Source: CAYOWQ01 sp964407695 (GTDB taxonomy: Bacteria > Planctomycetota > Phycisphaerae > Phycisphaerales > SM1A02). Taken from it: a DNA stretch of 64,000 bases. The stretch is taken from the NCBI GenBank assembly GCA_964407695.1, contig CAYOWQ010000006.1, positions 124,001-188,000 on the forward strand, in the 5' to 3' direction. This document shows, in pieces, positions 39,507 to 48,843 of the stretch. Made by a program: the position numbers and the translations under genes. Under the pieces are notes generated by a model, which was given only the letters and a program-made list of their open reading frames with translations, was not told the origin of the DNA and made no database searches. Within the stretch, counting starts at the first letter, position 1, and each line of letters starts with the position of its first letter.

Positions 39507-41333
39507 CTACCGAGATGCCAGTTTTGCCTTGGCCTTCGGCTTTGAACCTGTGGGCTTCGGGTCGCCGGCCAGCAGTTCCTTGGCGCCCGGCTGGTCGGGA
39601 GGCACACCCAGGTAGGTAAGCGTCCGCTCGGCGATCTCTTTCACTACCGGACCCGCAATCGCCCCGCCAAAGTGCCCCTTCGATTTGTCGGGGTCATCGA
39701 TGACCACGAGCACCACGATCCGCGGATCTTCGAACGGCGCGCCGGCGATAAAACTGGCGACGTATCGATCCTCAAAATACCCCTTGCCCATGGATTTCGG
39801 CTTGGGAAGCTGAGCGGTACCCGACTTGCCGAACAACTGGTACAGCTCGCTTTCAGCCTTCTTGCCGGTCCCCTCAGTCATCACCCCACGCATGCAGTCG
39901 CGCACAGTCAGAACAATCGTCTTCCCAATCGCGTCCCGCGACGAAGCATCGGCCCGATCGGCCTCGATCGCGGCCGCGGGATCCATCGGGAGGATCAGAG
40001 ATAGATTCGGAATCGTGCCGTCGCGACAGAACGCCGAAAAGCCCCGGACCATCTGAAGGGGCGTCACGGCAATCTCATGTCCCATGGCGACTGAGCACTG
40101 CGTGTAGTTTGTCCAGTCCTTCGGCCTGGTCACCATACCCGTGGTCTCGCCCGGCAACCCGATATCGGTCTTCTGGCCAAAACCGAATCTCTTGATTGCA
40201 GTCTGAAGTTGCAGGGGCGACATCCTCTGGGCCACAATGGCCATGCCGCTGTTGATGCTCTTCACCAGCACCGTGCGCCATGAAACGGGGCCGTAATAAT
40301 GGGCGTCGCGGATGACACGTTTCCCAACCTGAAGCCCCCCGCCGCCGGAACAGGCAATCGTTTCATCCAGCCCCGCCTTCTTCAGCTCCGTGGCTGCGGC
40401 CCAGACGAACGGCTTGAACGTCGAGCCCGGCTCGTAGGGGTCGGAGAGGCATCGGTTTCTTCCGAGAGCCGGGTTGGCCCGGCGCAGCGGGTCGTCGGTG
40501 ATCTCCTTCCAACCTCGGCGCCATTGCAACACGTCGGCCATGGCGAGAATCTGGCCGCTCTTGCAGTCGAGCACCACCGCCCTGGCTCCGCCGGCATTGA
40601 ATTCCTTCAAGGCCTGCTGGAGCTGGTCTTCAACGAGCTCCTGAATGACCAGATCGATCGAGAGGCGAACGCTCTCACCGTCCACTTTGGGCTCGTATCC
40701 GGACGGATCGATCCAGAGCAGGCGGTTCTGTGCATCGCGCAGATAGGTCATTCGGCCATGGTCAGGCGCGAGCGAAGATTCAAACCGAGCCTCAACCCCC
40801 GACATGCCCTTGCCTTCAAACCCGATCATCCCGACAAGCGACGCCGCAGATCGGCTCTGGGGATACTCACGAAGCAGGCGGGTCTCAAGCGAGACACCCC
40901 GGATTCCGAGAGATCGAACCGCTTCCACCTGCCAGCTCTCAAGCTGCTGGTCCAGGACGATATAGCGCGAATTCGGACGCGACTGGATCTGTCGCTCTAT
41001 TTCGGCCGGATCCCGCCCGATGGCGCTGCCGACTTTCATGGCCGCATCGTGAATGTCCGCAACCGATTGTGGATCGACAAAAAGCCTGTAGCCGACAAGA
41101 TTGACCGCCAGATCCCGATATTTTCGATCCACCACTTCGCCGCGGAAGCCCTGCTCAATTCGCGTGGAGGTCGGTGGCTGAAGTGCTGTGGCAAGCCGGG
41201 GATCCGGCGAGACCTTGAGCTGCACGACGCGCCCCAGCGCGAGCACAAGGAGCCCGATCATGATGAACGCAATGGATCGCGTCCATCGGTCGAGTCGAGC
41301 TGACTGCGTGATCTGGTAATAGGTCTCGCTCAT
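39507..41333 (-). CDS. ftsI: Division-type penicillin-binding protein (FtsI/PBP3-like transpeptidase)
   Basis: The protein starts MSETYYQITQSARLDRW with one membrane anchor (SIAFIMIGLLVLALGRVVQL), a dimerisation domain and a transpeptidase domain with the SxxK motif in EPGSTFKPFVW, SxN in KSINSGMAIV and KTG-like GKSGTAQ. It cross-links septal peptidoglycan. Its ATG overlaps the stop of the ftsL-like gene by 4 bp. Together with rsmH and ftsL-like this is a remnant of the dcw cluster, notable because many planctomycetes lack parts of this machinery. The C-terminal tail is Lys/Ala/Pro-rich. Confidence 0.92.
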   Translation of the reverse strand: MSETYYQITQSARLDRWTRSIAFIMIGLLVLALGRVVQLKVSPDPRLATALQPPTSTRIEQGFRGEVVDRKYRDLAVNLVGYRLFVDPQSVADIHDAAMKVGSAIGRDPAEIERQIQSRPNSRYIVLDQQLESWQVEAVRSLGIRGVSLETRLLREYPQSRSAASLVGMIGFEGKGMSGVEARFESSLAPDHGRMTYLRDAQNRLLWIDPSGYEPKVDGESVRLSIDLVIQELVEDQLQQALKEFNAGGARAVVLDCKSGQILAMADVLQWRRGWKEITDDPLRRANPALGRNRCLSDPYEPGSTFKPFVWAAATELKKAGLDETIACSGGGGLQVGKRVIRDAHYYGPVSWRTVLVKSINSGMAIVAQRMSPLQLQTAIKRFGFGQKTDIGLPGETTGMVTRPKDWTNYTQCSVAMGHEIAVTPLQMVRGFSAFCRDGTIPNLSLILPMDPAAAIEADRADASSRDAIGKTIVLTVRDCMRGVMTEGTGKKAESELYQLFGKSGTAQLPKPKSMGKGYFEDRYVASFIAGAPFEDPRIVVLVVIDDPDKSKGHFGGAIAGPVVKEIAERTLTYLGVPPDQPGAKELLAGDPKPTGSKPKAKAKLASR

Positions 41334-41611
41334 CGGGGACGTTGCTCCGGTCCGGACGCCATGGCCTCCGGTCGAGCGGGAATCGGCTTCCATTCCTGAT
41401 CAAGCGCGTCGACCGCCACACGCACCTCGCGCGGGGTTGTGGCGCTGGCAATTCGCCGGCGCAGGTCGACAATCGATCGCTCGTTCTTCAAGGTCTGTCG
41501 GTGCGAACGAGCCATTTCATGCGCGATATCGAGCCGCTGTTGACGGTTGACCAGCAGCACGCAGGCGGCCGCACCGAGGGCGACGATAATGACCAGCAGC
41601 TTTCCGAACAT
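41330..41611 (-). CDS. FtsL-like small division protein
   Basis: The 93-residue protein has an N-terminal membrane anchor (MFGKLLVIIVALGAAACVLL) and a helical, basic stretch afterwards (RQQRLDIAHEMARSHRQTLK) suited to a coiled coil. The size, topology and position between rsmH and ftsI are those of FtsL, whose sequence is poorly conserved. It overlaps ftsI by 4 bp. The assignment rests on context and topology. Confidence 0.75.
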   Translation of the reverse strand: MFGKLLVIIVALGAAACVLLVNRQQRLDIAHEMARSHRQTLKNERSIVDLRRRIASATTPREVRVAVDALDQEWKPIPARPEAMASGPEQRPR

Positions 41612-41635
41612 GGGGTGTCCCTGGTGGGTTCTCGA

Positions 41636-42703
41636 TCAGGCCGACGGAACCTTGAGCACCGTTCCGGGCTTGATGGCGCGAAGATCCGGTACGGCGTCGC
41701 GATTCATCTCGTAGATCTCCGGCCAACGTGCCGTTGATCCGAGCACTTTCTGCGAAATCTTGGCGAGCGTATCTCCGTTGCGCACGGTGTATTCCGTGCT
41801 TCGCGTCGCGCTCTTTGACGCCGCCTTCGTGGTCGGCGGCTGTGCGTTGGCTTCGTTCTTTGATGGCTGGCGAGGTTCGACTCGCTTCGAGCTTTCCGTA
41901 TCAACCGGCCGCACCGTGCCGCCGGTTACGAGGCCCCGCGTCGCGTCATCCTGCTTGACCGGAAATGCCAGGGCATACTCGTTCGGTCGAGCCTGGAGAG
42001 GTTGCGATGACCGCGAGTCGACCACGCGATATCGCGACGGTGTGCCCACGGAGGAATTCGTCTCCGGAGCCAGAGAGCCCTCAGCCGCCGGCTTTCCGGT
42101 CAACACTTCCTTTGAAGGCAACCGCAACGTCACTCCCGGACGCATGTTGTCAGCGCTGGGAACAACGTTCTTGTTGTAGTCCAGCAACTTCTTCCAGAGA
42201 GAGCCATCGCCGTACTCATTGCGAGCGATGGCATACAGGGTCTCACCTTTTCCGACCGTATGTGACTTTTCATTCGGCGACCGGGAGCCGATCGTCTCTG
42301 GACCGTATGGGTTGGGCATCCTGATCACGTCCGGCGTCGACTCAACGCCATTCCCACCATGTTCATTGATGGCATATCTCGTGTCCGACGCACCGGGGTC
42401 CAGTGCGGGTTCCAACGCCGGGTCCCCGGATGGAAGGGGGTTCTGAGGCTCCAGCTCGTGGCCTTGCGGGGGCACGTTGGACGGAACCATGGCAGGTTTG
42501 GCGGATTGATTTGCCGACGGGTTTGTCAGATCAATCAGATCCCGGTTCTTGAAGTCGGGCTTGCGAGAAGCCAGAACGTTCTCCGAGGTCAGTTTCGCGG
42601 CATTCTGATTCTGGGCCACCGAGAAATGGTCCGAGATAAGGATGCCCACAAAGAGAATCAGGCCGAATCCGACCACCAACGCAAGCTTGTTCTCGCGAGT
42701 CAT
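41636..42703 (-). CDS. Membrane-anchored protein with two LysM domains
   Basis: The start MTRENKLALVVGFGLILFVG has AAGGATG about 9 nt upstream; an ATG at 42796 that overlaps the rsmH stop by 4 nt is an alternative. A signal anchor is followed by a Pro/Asn-rich linker, a LysM (SHTVGKGETLYAIARNEYGD), another linker and a C-terminal LysM (EYTVRNGDTLAKISQKVLGS). LysM domains bind peptidoglycan. Its place between rsmH and the ftsL-like gene suggests a cell-wall or division role, an unusual insertion into this conserved order. Confidence 0.85.
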   Translation of the reverse strand: MTRENKLALVVGFGLILFVGILISDHFSVAQNQNAAKLTSENVLASRKPDFKNRDLIDLTNPSANQSAKPAMVPSNVPPQGHELEPQNPLPSGDPALEPALDPGASDTRYAINEHGGNGVESTPDVIRMPNPYGPETIGSRSPNEKSHTVGKGETLYAIARNEYGDGSLWKKLLDYNKNVVPSADNMRPGVTLRLPSKEVLTGKPAAEGSLAPETNSSVGTPSRYRVVDSRSSQPLQARPNEYALAFPVKQDDATRGLVTGGTVRPVDTESSKRVEPRQPSKNEANAQPPTTKAASKSATRSTEYTVRNGDTLAKISQKVLGSTARWPEIYEMNRDAVPDLRAIKPGTVLKVPSA

Positions 42704-42792
42704 AGCGTCTTTGCATCCTTGCAGTCTCCCGTCGGCGCCGTCTCCACGGCCGTCGTCGGGCGCCCGGTCCTCTCCGGGCCGGGCCAAGTCCT

Positions 42793-43728
42793 TCATGATT
42801 TCGAATCGCTCGTCCTGACGATCCGTATCCCCCGCAACTTCGCGGAACGAGCTCGCGGGTTGGCCGCGATTTCTTCTGCCGACGCGATGATAGGTTTCCG
42901 GGTCAGCCGCGTCGCCAGCCCTCGTTCAGCCATCCGGGCGAACGCCTGTTTCACCATACGGTCTTCCAGCGAGTGGAAGCTGATTACCGCGACCCGCGCG
43001 CCCGGCCTAAGCCACCCGCCCGCGGACTCGGCCGCCCGTTCGACCTGATCCATCAGGCTCGCCAGGGCGTTGAGTTCGTCGTTCACCGCGATTCGAAGCG
43101 CCATGAACGTCCGCGTGGCCGGGTGCATCCGGGACGCGCGTGCCCGCGGGCCGTAGGCCTCACAGACAATTCGCGCCAGGTGCGCCGTAGTGCGTATCGG
43201 TTCAAGCGACCTCGACTGAACAACTTTTCGGGCAATGCGTCGAGAAAGTGGCTCTTCGCCCAAGTGGAAGATCATGTCGGCGAGTTCGGTTTCTGAAAGC
43301 GTGGCGACGAGATCCGCCGCGGTGGTCCCGTCCGAGACATCAAGACGCATGTCCAGCGGTCCATCAGCTTTCATCGAGAATCCCCGATCCGGATCATCCA
43401 TCTGGTTCGAGGAGAAGCCAAGATCGGCCAGCACCATGTCAGCCTGAACACCCAATGTCTCCAGCCGTACCCCGATTTCGGCGAAGCTTGCGTGGATCGA
43501 GATAATTTCACCCCCCCACCGTTCCTGCAGGCGCTGCTGTGACCGCGCAAGATTCCCTGCATCGCGATCCATGGCGACGACTCTGCCATCCTGACCGAGT
43601 TTCGTGGCAATTTCTCCGGCATGCCCGCCGAGGCCGACTGTCAGGTCAACGAGCGTCTCTCCCGCCACGGGTGAGAACAACTCGACCACCTCCTGCAGTA
43701 ATACCGGCGCATGCACCCGCTCGTTCAT
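42793..43728 (-). CDS. rsmH: 16S rRNA (cytosine-1402 N4) methyltransferase RsmH
   Basis: The start MNERVHAPVLLQEVVELF is the typical RsmH/MraW N-terminus. TVGLGGHAGEIA, DRDAGNLARSQQRL, DLGFSSNQMDDPDRGFSM and FMALRIAVNDELNALASLM, then VISFHSLEDRMVKQ, are all diagnostic. The enzyme N4-methylates C1402 of 16S rRNA and is classically the second gene of the dcw cluster. No mraZ gene lies upstream; sppA is divergent instead. It is followed by the LysM gene. Confidence 0.96.
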   Translation of the reverse strand: MNERVHAPVLLQEVVELFSPVAGETLVDLTVGLGGHAGEIATKLGQDGRVVAMDRDAGNLARSQQRLQERWGGEIISIHASFAEIGVRLETLGVQADMVLADLGFSSNQMDDPDRGFSMKADGPLDMRLDVSDGTTAADLVATLSETELADMIFHLGEEPLSRRIARKVVQSRSLEPIRTTAHLARIVCEAYGPRARASRMHPATRTFMALRIAVNDELNALASLMDQVERAAESAGGWLRPGARVAVISFHSLEDRMVKQAFARMAERGLATRLTRKPIIASAEEIAANPRARSAKLRGIRIVRTSDSKS

Positions 43729-43831
43729 CGCGTTCAGCGTATCAGGTCGGGCCCGGCAAAGGCCCAAACGGACTCCCGCAGACCACTCGCAGCCCTCGAC
43801 GCACTGCCGCGTCCACCGCTACCGTGTCGAC

Positions 43832-44842
43832 ATGCGAAATCCTTTGAAGCCCGCCAACTCGTTCGTCGCAGCCTTTCTGGGCCTTGTCATTCTCGTCGGG
43901 TGCGGCCGTGCCCGCCTGTCCCTTGAGTTCGTCCCTGGCACCGACGCCCTGGTGAGCGACGTGGTGCTGGAGGATCCGGCGGCAGAAGGCACGATTGCGT
44001 TGTTCGACGTGACAGGCTTGATTGCTGATGTGCGCCGATCCGGTCTTCTCTCCGACGGTGAAAATCCGGTCGACCGGTTCGTGGAAGCCCTTAAGGCCGC
44101 CCGAAACGATCCCTCAGTGCGAGCCGTCATCGTGCGCATCAATTCGCCCGGCGGCACGGTAACCGCCAGCGACGTGATGTATCGCGAACTCCAGCGATTC
44201 AAGCAGGAATCGAACAAGCCGGTGGTCATTCTGATGGCCGACGTCGCGGCCAGCGGCGGCTACTACCTCGCCTGCGCGGGCGATGAAATCGTCGCCCACC
44301 CCACCACCGTCACCGGTTCGGTGGGGGTGATCATTCAGACGATCAACTTTTCAGAAGGCATGAAGATGATCGGCATCCGGGCGGATTCGATCACCTCCGG
44401 GCCGAACAAGACCATGGGCTCACCCTTCGAGCCGATGAAGTCCGAACACCGCGAGCTCTTGCAGGGGCTGGTGAACGACTTCTACGGCAACTTTCGCGGC
44501 GTGGTGCTCGCCAACCGGCCGAAGATTGCAGCACTCTCGAAAGACGATGCCGACGGCCTCCTTGACGGCCGCGTGTTCACCGGATCGCAGGCGCTGGAGC
44601 ACGGCTTCGTCGACACCCTTGGCGACCTGCACACCGCCTTTGATCGAGCCAAGGCGCGGGCGAATCTGGCCGCCGCACGGCTGGTGAAATACCACCGCCC
44701 CGGTGGTCACGTGGCCACACCCTACGCCGACTCGCCGGCGCCGACTCCCACGGTTTCGAGTCAGATCAATCTCGTCCAGATGAACCTCGCGGGTTCGCCG
44801 TGGCTGGATCAGGTGGGGTTCTGGTATGTGTGGATGCCGTAG
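43832..44842 (+). CDS. sppA: Signal peptide peptidase SppA-like (lipoprotein)
   Basis: The start MRNPLKPANSFVAAFLGL leads to a lipobox-like ILVGCGR, so the protein is probably a lipoprotein; longer upstream frames lack support. The catalytic Ser is in ADVAASGGYYLA (about residue 140) and the Lys in TSGPNKTMGS (about 193), the Ser/Lys dyad of SppA. RINSPGGTVTASDVMYRELQ is another family signature. It digests cleaved signal peptides in the membrane. It is divergent from rsmH with about 100 bp between them. Confidence 0.9.
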   Translation: MRNPLKPANSFVAAFLGLVILVGCGRARLSLEFVPGTDALVSDVVLEDPAAEGTIALFDVTGLIADVRRSGLLSDGENPVDRFVEALKAARNDPSVRAVIVRINSPGGTVTASDVMYRELQRFKQESNKPVVILMADVAASGGYYLACAGDEIVAHPTTVTGSVGVIIQTINFSEGMKMIGIRADSITSGPNKTMGSPFEPMKSEHRELLQGLVNDFYGNFRGVVLANRPKIAALSKDDADGLLDGRVFTGSQALEHGFVDTLGDLHTAFDRAKARANLAAARLVKYHRPGGHVATPYADSPAPTPTVSSQINLVQMNLAGSPWLDQVGFWYVWMP

Positions 44843-44863
44843 GCGTCGCCGGGAAGCCACGTA

Positions 44864-45394
44864 TCAATGTGCACCGGATGAGCATTGTTCCCCGGAACAC
44901 TTCACCTCTAAGAAATAGGCGTTATTGCCCTGGGTGCATGGGAAACCCAAAAAGGTGTTGGGGGCAACAAACAGCCAGGACTCACCCGGAGGAAGGCAGA
45001 CCGTAAGCGCAGTGCCGCTGCCCAGACCCGTGGTTGCAGAGGGATCGACGGCGCTCGCGGACTCACAATCAGTGGAATTCACGACGCCGAAGATGTAAGG
45101 CAGATCACCGTTGAGGTCAGGCCCGGAGCAATTGCCGCAGGGCATGAATGGCCCCTTGGAACTACAGAGGCTCAGCGCTTCATTCACACAGATCCCGTCC
45201 CAAGCAATGGAGCAGCAGAATCCGTCGACCGCGCAAACCGCGTTACAACAGTCTGCGTCGGAACAGCCGGGCGTTCCGGTGTTCTGGCACAGGTGATCGG
45301 GATTCGGGCAGACATCACCCGCCGCCACGATCGAACCACTCAGGAGAAACATCGATGCCGTAGAGACGGCAAGGCGGAAGTGTTGCGTCGGCAT
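44864..45394 (-). CDS. Cys-rich exported protein
   Basis: The start MPTQHFRLAVSTASMFLLSG follows GGAGG and gives a signal peptide ending near SIVAAGD. The mature part is rich in Cys in the pattern CSDADCCNAVCAVDGFCCSI followed by AWDGICVNEAL, a short Cys motif repeated in exported proteins of planctomycetes and myxobacteria. The rest is Gly/Ser-rich beta sequence. Function is unknown; an extracellular or cell-surface role is likely. Confidence 0.78.
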   Translation of the reverse strand: MPTQHFRLAVSTASMFLLSGSIVAAGDVCPNPDHLCQNTGTPGCSDADCCNAVCAVDGFCCSIAWDGICVNEALSLCSSKGPFMPCGNCSGPDLNGDLPYIFGVVNSTDCESASAVDPSATTGLGSGTALTVCLPPGESWLFVAPNTFLGFPCTQGNNAYFLEVKCSGEQCSSGAH

Positions 45395-45530
45395 CAATCG
45401 ACTTTCCTCCCCTCGTGATTGAGGCGTCCGGATGCCCCATCTTGCCTCAGCCTCTGCCCAGAAGGAAAAAAGAACTCGTGTGTTCCTGGTCTTAACAATC
45501 TGTAGGGGAGAACCGTGCCCTCCTGCGGGT

Positions 45531-48035
45531 TCAAGGCCCTGATGTAGCCGGACCGGCCCACGCCCAGTCACCCCGCTCGACCGACCAGTCATTGCCGAAA
45601 AACCCCGCCATCACGACGCCATCGGGGCCTGTTTCGAGAATTGCCGGGCGGGCGATCATCAGGTCGGGATAGGCAACACCGGAAGTGAAATAGCTCATCC
45701 GCTCCGTGAGCCGCAGGCCGGACATACCCGAGCCTGCTACCACGCCGATCGCAACGTTGGGAGCCGCCCCGTTCCCCAGCCGAGGCCGCACCATGAGCAT
45801 GGCGAGATCGTCGCCCTCAACGGTACGGCCGCCGACAACGGCCCTTCCGCGATGGATCGTCACCGGGGAATCCGAAAGGAGCGCCCAGGCGCTGTTCATG
45901 TCGGCATGTCCATAGAGAATGAGGTTGTGCGCCGCCAAGTCCGTCGTTGCCGCCGCGAGCACCACATCATCGTTCATGATCTCGACCGAACCGTTGCCGC
46001 GCATCCACCACTGCTCGGCGTCGTAGCGGGCCTTGGCCAGCGACCACGCGTTTTCCCTGAAGGTGCCGTGGGTAGCCACGACGAAGATCATGCCGTGATC
46101 AAATGCGGCCTTGAACGGCCCGCATCGGGCGGGGGTCTTTTCATTTGGATCGATGGGATCCGTCGCCTGCCAATGGCCGTCGACCTTGCGAAGCGTGACC
46201 CTGCCATTTTGAATATGTGCGGTTTCGATAGAGATCGCATCGCCGTCGAGCGTGACGCTGGCGGGACGGTCGACGGCGAGCGTCATGGCTGCAACGTTTC
46301 CGGTGGCGCCTTCGACACTGACAGCGTCGTCCTTGGATGACCGTTTGAGGGAAACGGACGAGGGGCTCATTGGCTTCGCTGCCTGTTCAACGGCCGCCCA
46401 ATGGCAAGCGGACGAAACGCCGGGATGAGCGGTGGTGAACTCGATGGTGTCGGGGTTAGATATGATCGTGTGGCGCTGCAGGAACTCCATCAGGGGTGGC
46501 CAGTCGACGCATTGGTTACCCCACCAATGGCCCGCCCCGGGCTGTTCGTAGTAACAGAAATCAGGATGGAACTCGCCGAGCACCTTACGCATGGCCCGGG
46601 CCTGCTCGACCGGCACATTGTCATCGGCATCGCCATGCAGGATGTAGACGCCAAGTTGGCGATAGTTGGAGGCGAGCGCGAGGGTATCGCTGGGGCTTGA
46701 CGCTCGACGAAAGATGTCTTCGATTGCGCCCGGGTTCTCGGCGCGTGGGCCGCTCACGTATGACCAGAACGAGATCCAGCCCGCGCTCGGCGCAATCGCG
46801 GCGAATCGTCCCGGAAAGTGCGCCCCAACCTGCCATGTGCCGTGGCCACCCATGGAATGCCCCGTGAGCCAGACTCGCGACGGGTCGATGCTGACCTCGG
46901 GCATGTGGTGCATGACGTGATCGAGCACCTCGACGGCGTCGCGGCGGCCCCAGTCCTCCCAGTCGAATCCAAAGGGGCGACGATTGGTGGGGCAGGCGAT
47001 CCAGCACCAGGGCTTGGGTGCATACGCCCCGGCCTGCGACGTGGCCTCGACGCTCGCACCATGCAGCGAGAGAATCAGGCCGAGTTTGCCGTCGTTGCCG
47101 GACTCGGAATCTTGCGGCTCACTCGGCGGCACGAGAGAGAAATACTGAACCGATCCGTCAATCTCACTCAGAAACGTGACCTTGCGGCGCTCGCTTGCGC
47201 TTACCGTCCGAAGCTCAATTTCGGTCGCACTGACATTCGGGCCGGTTTTCTGATCCAGGTGCAGCGTGAGCTTGACCGGCCCGGCAGCGTGGATCTTGAT
47301 CTGCGGAATGGGAATGGCGATCTTTCGGGTGGAAAGCGCTGGGATCGGCGGGCATGGCGATGCGTGCTCATGGCAGTCGATCTCGGCGCGGATCACCAAC
47401 CCTTCAAGCGGTTCCTCGGAAGCGTTCACCAGCGGCACGGCGACGAACAGTCCAGGATTATCGTGATCGAGGACGAGATCGGGCGCGGTGACGTCGCGCA
47501 GGTCGAAGAAGAATGGGGCTTTTGGCTCGACGAGCGCTGCCTGCACTCGACCCCGACCAACTGCAAACACCAGCTCATTGAGGCCAGTGTGAAGTTGAAC
47601 CGGCACGACGATGGAGCCGGTCCCATAGGGGTCGCCTCCGCGGGGCTCGCCGTTGACATAGACCATGCTGTGGCCACGTGCTTCGAGCAGTGCCACGCGA
47701 TCGAACCTGCTCTCGACGGTCCAGGCAACGTAGCCGCCGGCCAGTTCGTCACCGCCAATGAAACCGTCGCCCTCGGCCGAGCGAAGCACCCATACTCGTG
47801 TCTGCGGATTCAGCTGATCCTTCGGCGAGAGTTCGAGTAGATCGCCGTTCTTGGGTGTGGTCCAGCGACCGGTGACGATCGACTGCTCGATGGGGTCGCG
47901 GCGGAACGGGTCGCGCCCTGACGGAGGCATCGGCCCGCAGACCAGCGCCTCCTTCATGGTGATGGAATCGGCCTGTGCCATGGCGACCCAGGCGCACAGA
48001 GCAGCGACACATTGCAGCACATTCTTGAATGTCAT
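45531..48035 (-). CDS. Large secreted alpha/beta hydrolase (prolyl-oligopeptidase-like)
   Basis: A signal peptide (MTFKNVLQCVAALCAWVAMA) precedes several beta-rich domains, then a hydrolase domain with the nucleophile elbow VWLTGHSMGGHGTWQVGAHF, an Asp in LHGDADDNVPVEQ and a His in PGAGHWWGN. The region after the hydrolase (about 300 residues) is beta-rich and may bind polymer. It resembles planctomycete secreted esterases/peptidases of the POP family. The start at 48035 is used because the frame upstream is basic and lacks a signal peptide. Substrate is unknown. Confidence 0.83.
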   Translation of the reverse strand: MTFKNVLQCVAALCAWVAMAQADSITMKEALVCGPMPPSGRDPFRRDPIEQSIVTGRWTTPKNGDLLELSPKDQLNPQTRVWVLRSAEGDGFIGGDELAGGYVAWTVESRFDRVALLEARGHSMVYVNGEPRGGDPYGTGSIVVPVQLHTGLNELVFAVGRGRVQAALVEPKAPFFFDLRDVTAPDLVLDHDNPGLFVAVPLVNASEEPLEGLVIRAEIDCHEHASPCPPIPALSTRKIAIPIPQIKIHAAGPVKLTLHLDQKTGPNVSATEIELRTVSASERRKVTFLSEIDGSVQYFSLVPPSEPQDSESGNDGKLGLILSLHGASVEATSQAGAYAPKPWCWIACPTNRRPFGFDWEDWGRRDAVEVLDHVMHHMPEVSIDPSRVWLTGHSMGGHGTWQVGAHFPGRFAAIAPSAGWISFWSYVSGPRAENPGAIEDIFRRASSPSDTLALASNYRQLGVYILHGDADDNVPVEQARAMRKVLGEFHPDFCYYEQPGAGHWWGNQCVDWPPLMEFLQRHTIISNPDTIEFTTAHPGVSSACHWAAVEQAAKPMSPSSVSLKRSSKDDAVSVEGATGNVAAMTLAVDRPASVTLDGDAISIETAHIQNGRVTLRKVDGHWQATDPIDPNEKTPARCGPFKAAFDHGMIFVVATHGTFRENAWSLAKARYDAEQWWMRGNGSVEIMNDDVVLAAATTDLAAHNLILYGHADMNSAWALLSDSPVTIHRGRAVVGGRTVEGDDLAMLMVRPRLGNGAAPNVAIGVVAGSGMSGLRLTERMSYFTSGVAYPDLMIARPAILETGPDGVVMAGFFGNDWSVERGDWAWAGPATSGP

Positions 48036-48084
48036 GTCCCGATGGTACAGCGCGACGGCCCCCGCACGGGCAAATCCACGCTGC

Positions 48085-48843
48085 CTAGCCGATGAGGATC
48101 GTTTCGCCCGCAACCACGCGATCACCCGGCTTCACCATTACCCTTCGGCCATCAAGGCGCGGCATGATGAGATCCACCTGTGAACCGATCCGGATCATGC
48201 CGAAGACCTCGCCCTTTTTCACCGCGCTGCCCGGTTCGGGATAGACATCAATGCCGTGGACGCCGCCGCCGCCGATCTGCACCACGTAGCAACTGACATC
48301 ACGATCGGCAAATCGGCCGCGAAAGCGGGTGACGGCGCGGTTGTTCTCGACGATGTGAGGGCTGTTGATCTCGATGGGGAATCTCTTGACCACGCTGCGA
48401 AAATGCATCGATCCCATGTGATGGTTCTTGTGCACCGCGGGATACTGAACGCTGGATTCGAGGGTGCTGTCGAGTGGGGCCCGGTTGTAGTGAACTCCAA
48501 AGGGGCTCATGAATACGCCGACGAGAATGCGCGGCTCCTTCAGGTCTTCGCGAACAATGTCATTGATGCTGGCCGACCTGCCCTGCTTGCAGATGATGGC
48601 GGGCTCGTCAGGAGCGACGTCCCTGACGTAGACCACGACTCCATCCGCGGGGCTGACGATGTTGTCTCCAGCCGGGGCGGTCCTTTCCGGGTTGCGCCAG
48701 AACCAGTAGTAACGCCAGAACGCCCAGAGCCCCAACAGCAGAAGACCGGCGGCGGCAATCAAGTCGAGGGCGATGCCGAGGCCGCCGATGGCGAAGAGGC
48801 CGAAACCGAAATAGGCGCTGCCGCCTGAGAAAGCTGCTTCCAT
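48085..48843 (-). CDS. psd: Phosphatidylserine decarboxylase proenzyme
   Basis: The protein has an N-terminal membrane segment (LIAAAGLLLLGLWAFWRYYW), then YWFWRNPERTAPAGDNIVSP, GVFMSPFGVHYNRAPLDS, and the cleavage site FGMIRIGSQVDLI, where the G-S pair yields the pyruvoyl group. It makes phosphatidylethanolamine from phosphatidylserine. The short length (252 residues) is that of the PSD-A type. Its start lies 85 bp inside the methyltransferase gene upstream; I see no better later start. Confidence 0.93.
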   Translation of the reverse strand: MEAAFSGGSAYFGFGLFAIGGLGIALDLIAAAGLLLLGLWAFWRYYWFWRNPERTAPAGDNIVSPADGVVVYVRDVAPDEPAIICKQGRSASINDIVREDLKEPRILVGVFMSPFGVHYNRAPLDSTLESSVQYPAVHKNHHMGSMHFRSVVKRFPIEINSPHIVENNRAVTRFRGRFADRDVSCYVVQIGGGGVHGIDVYPEPGSAVKKGEVFGMIRIGSQVDLIMPRLDGRRVMVKPGDRVVAGETILIG

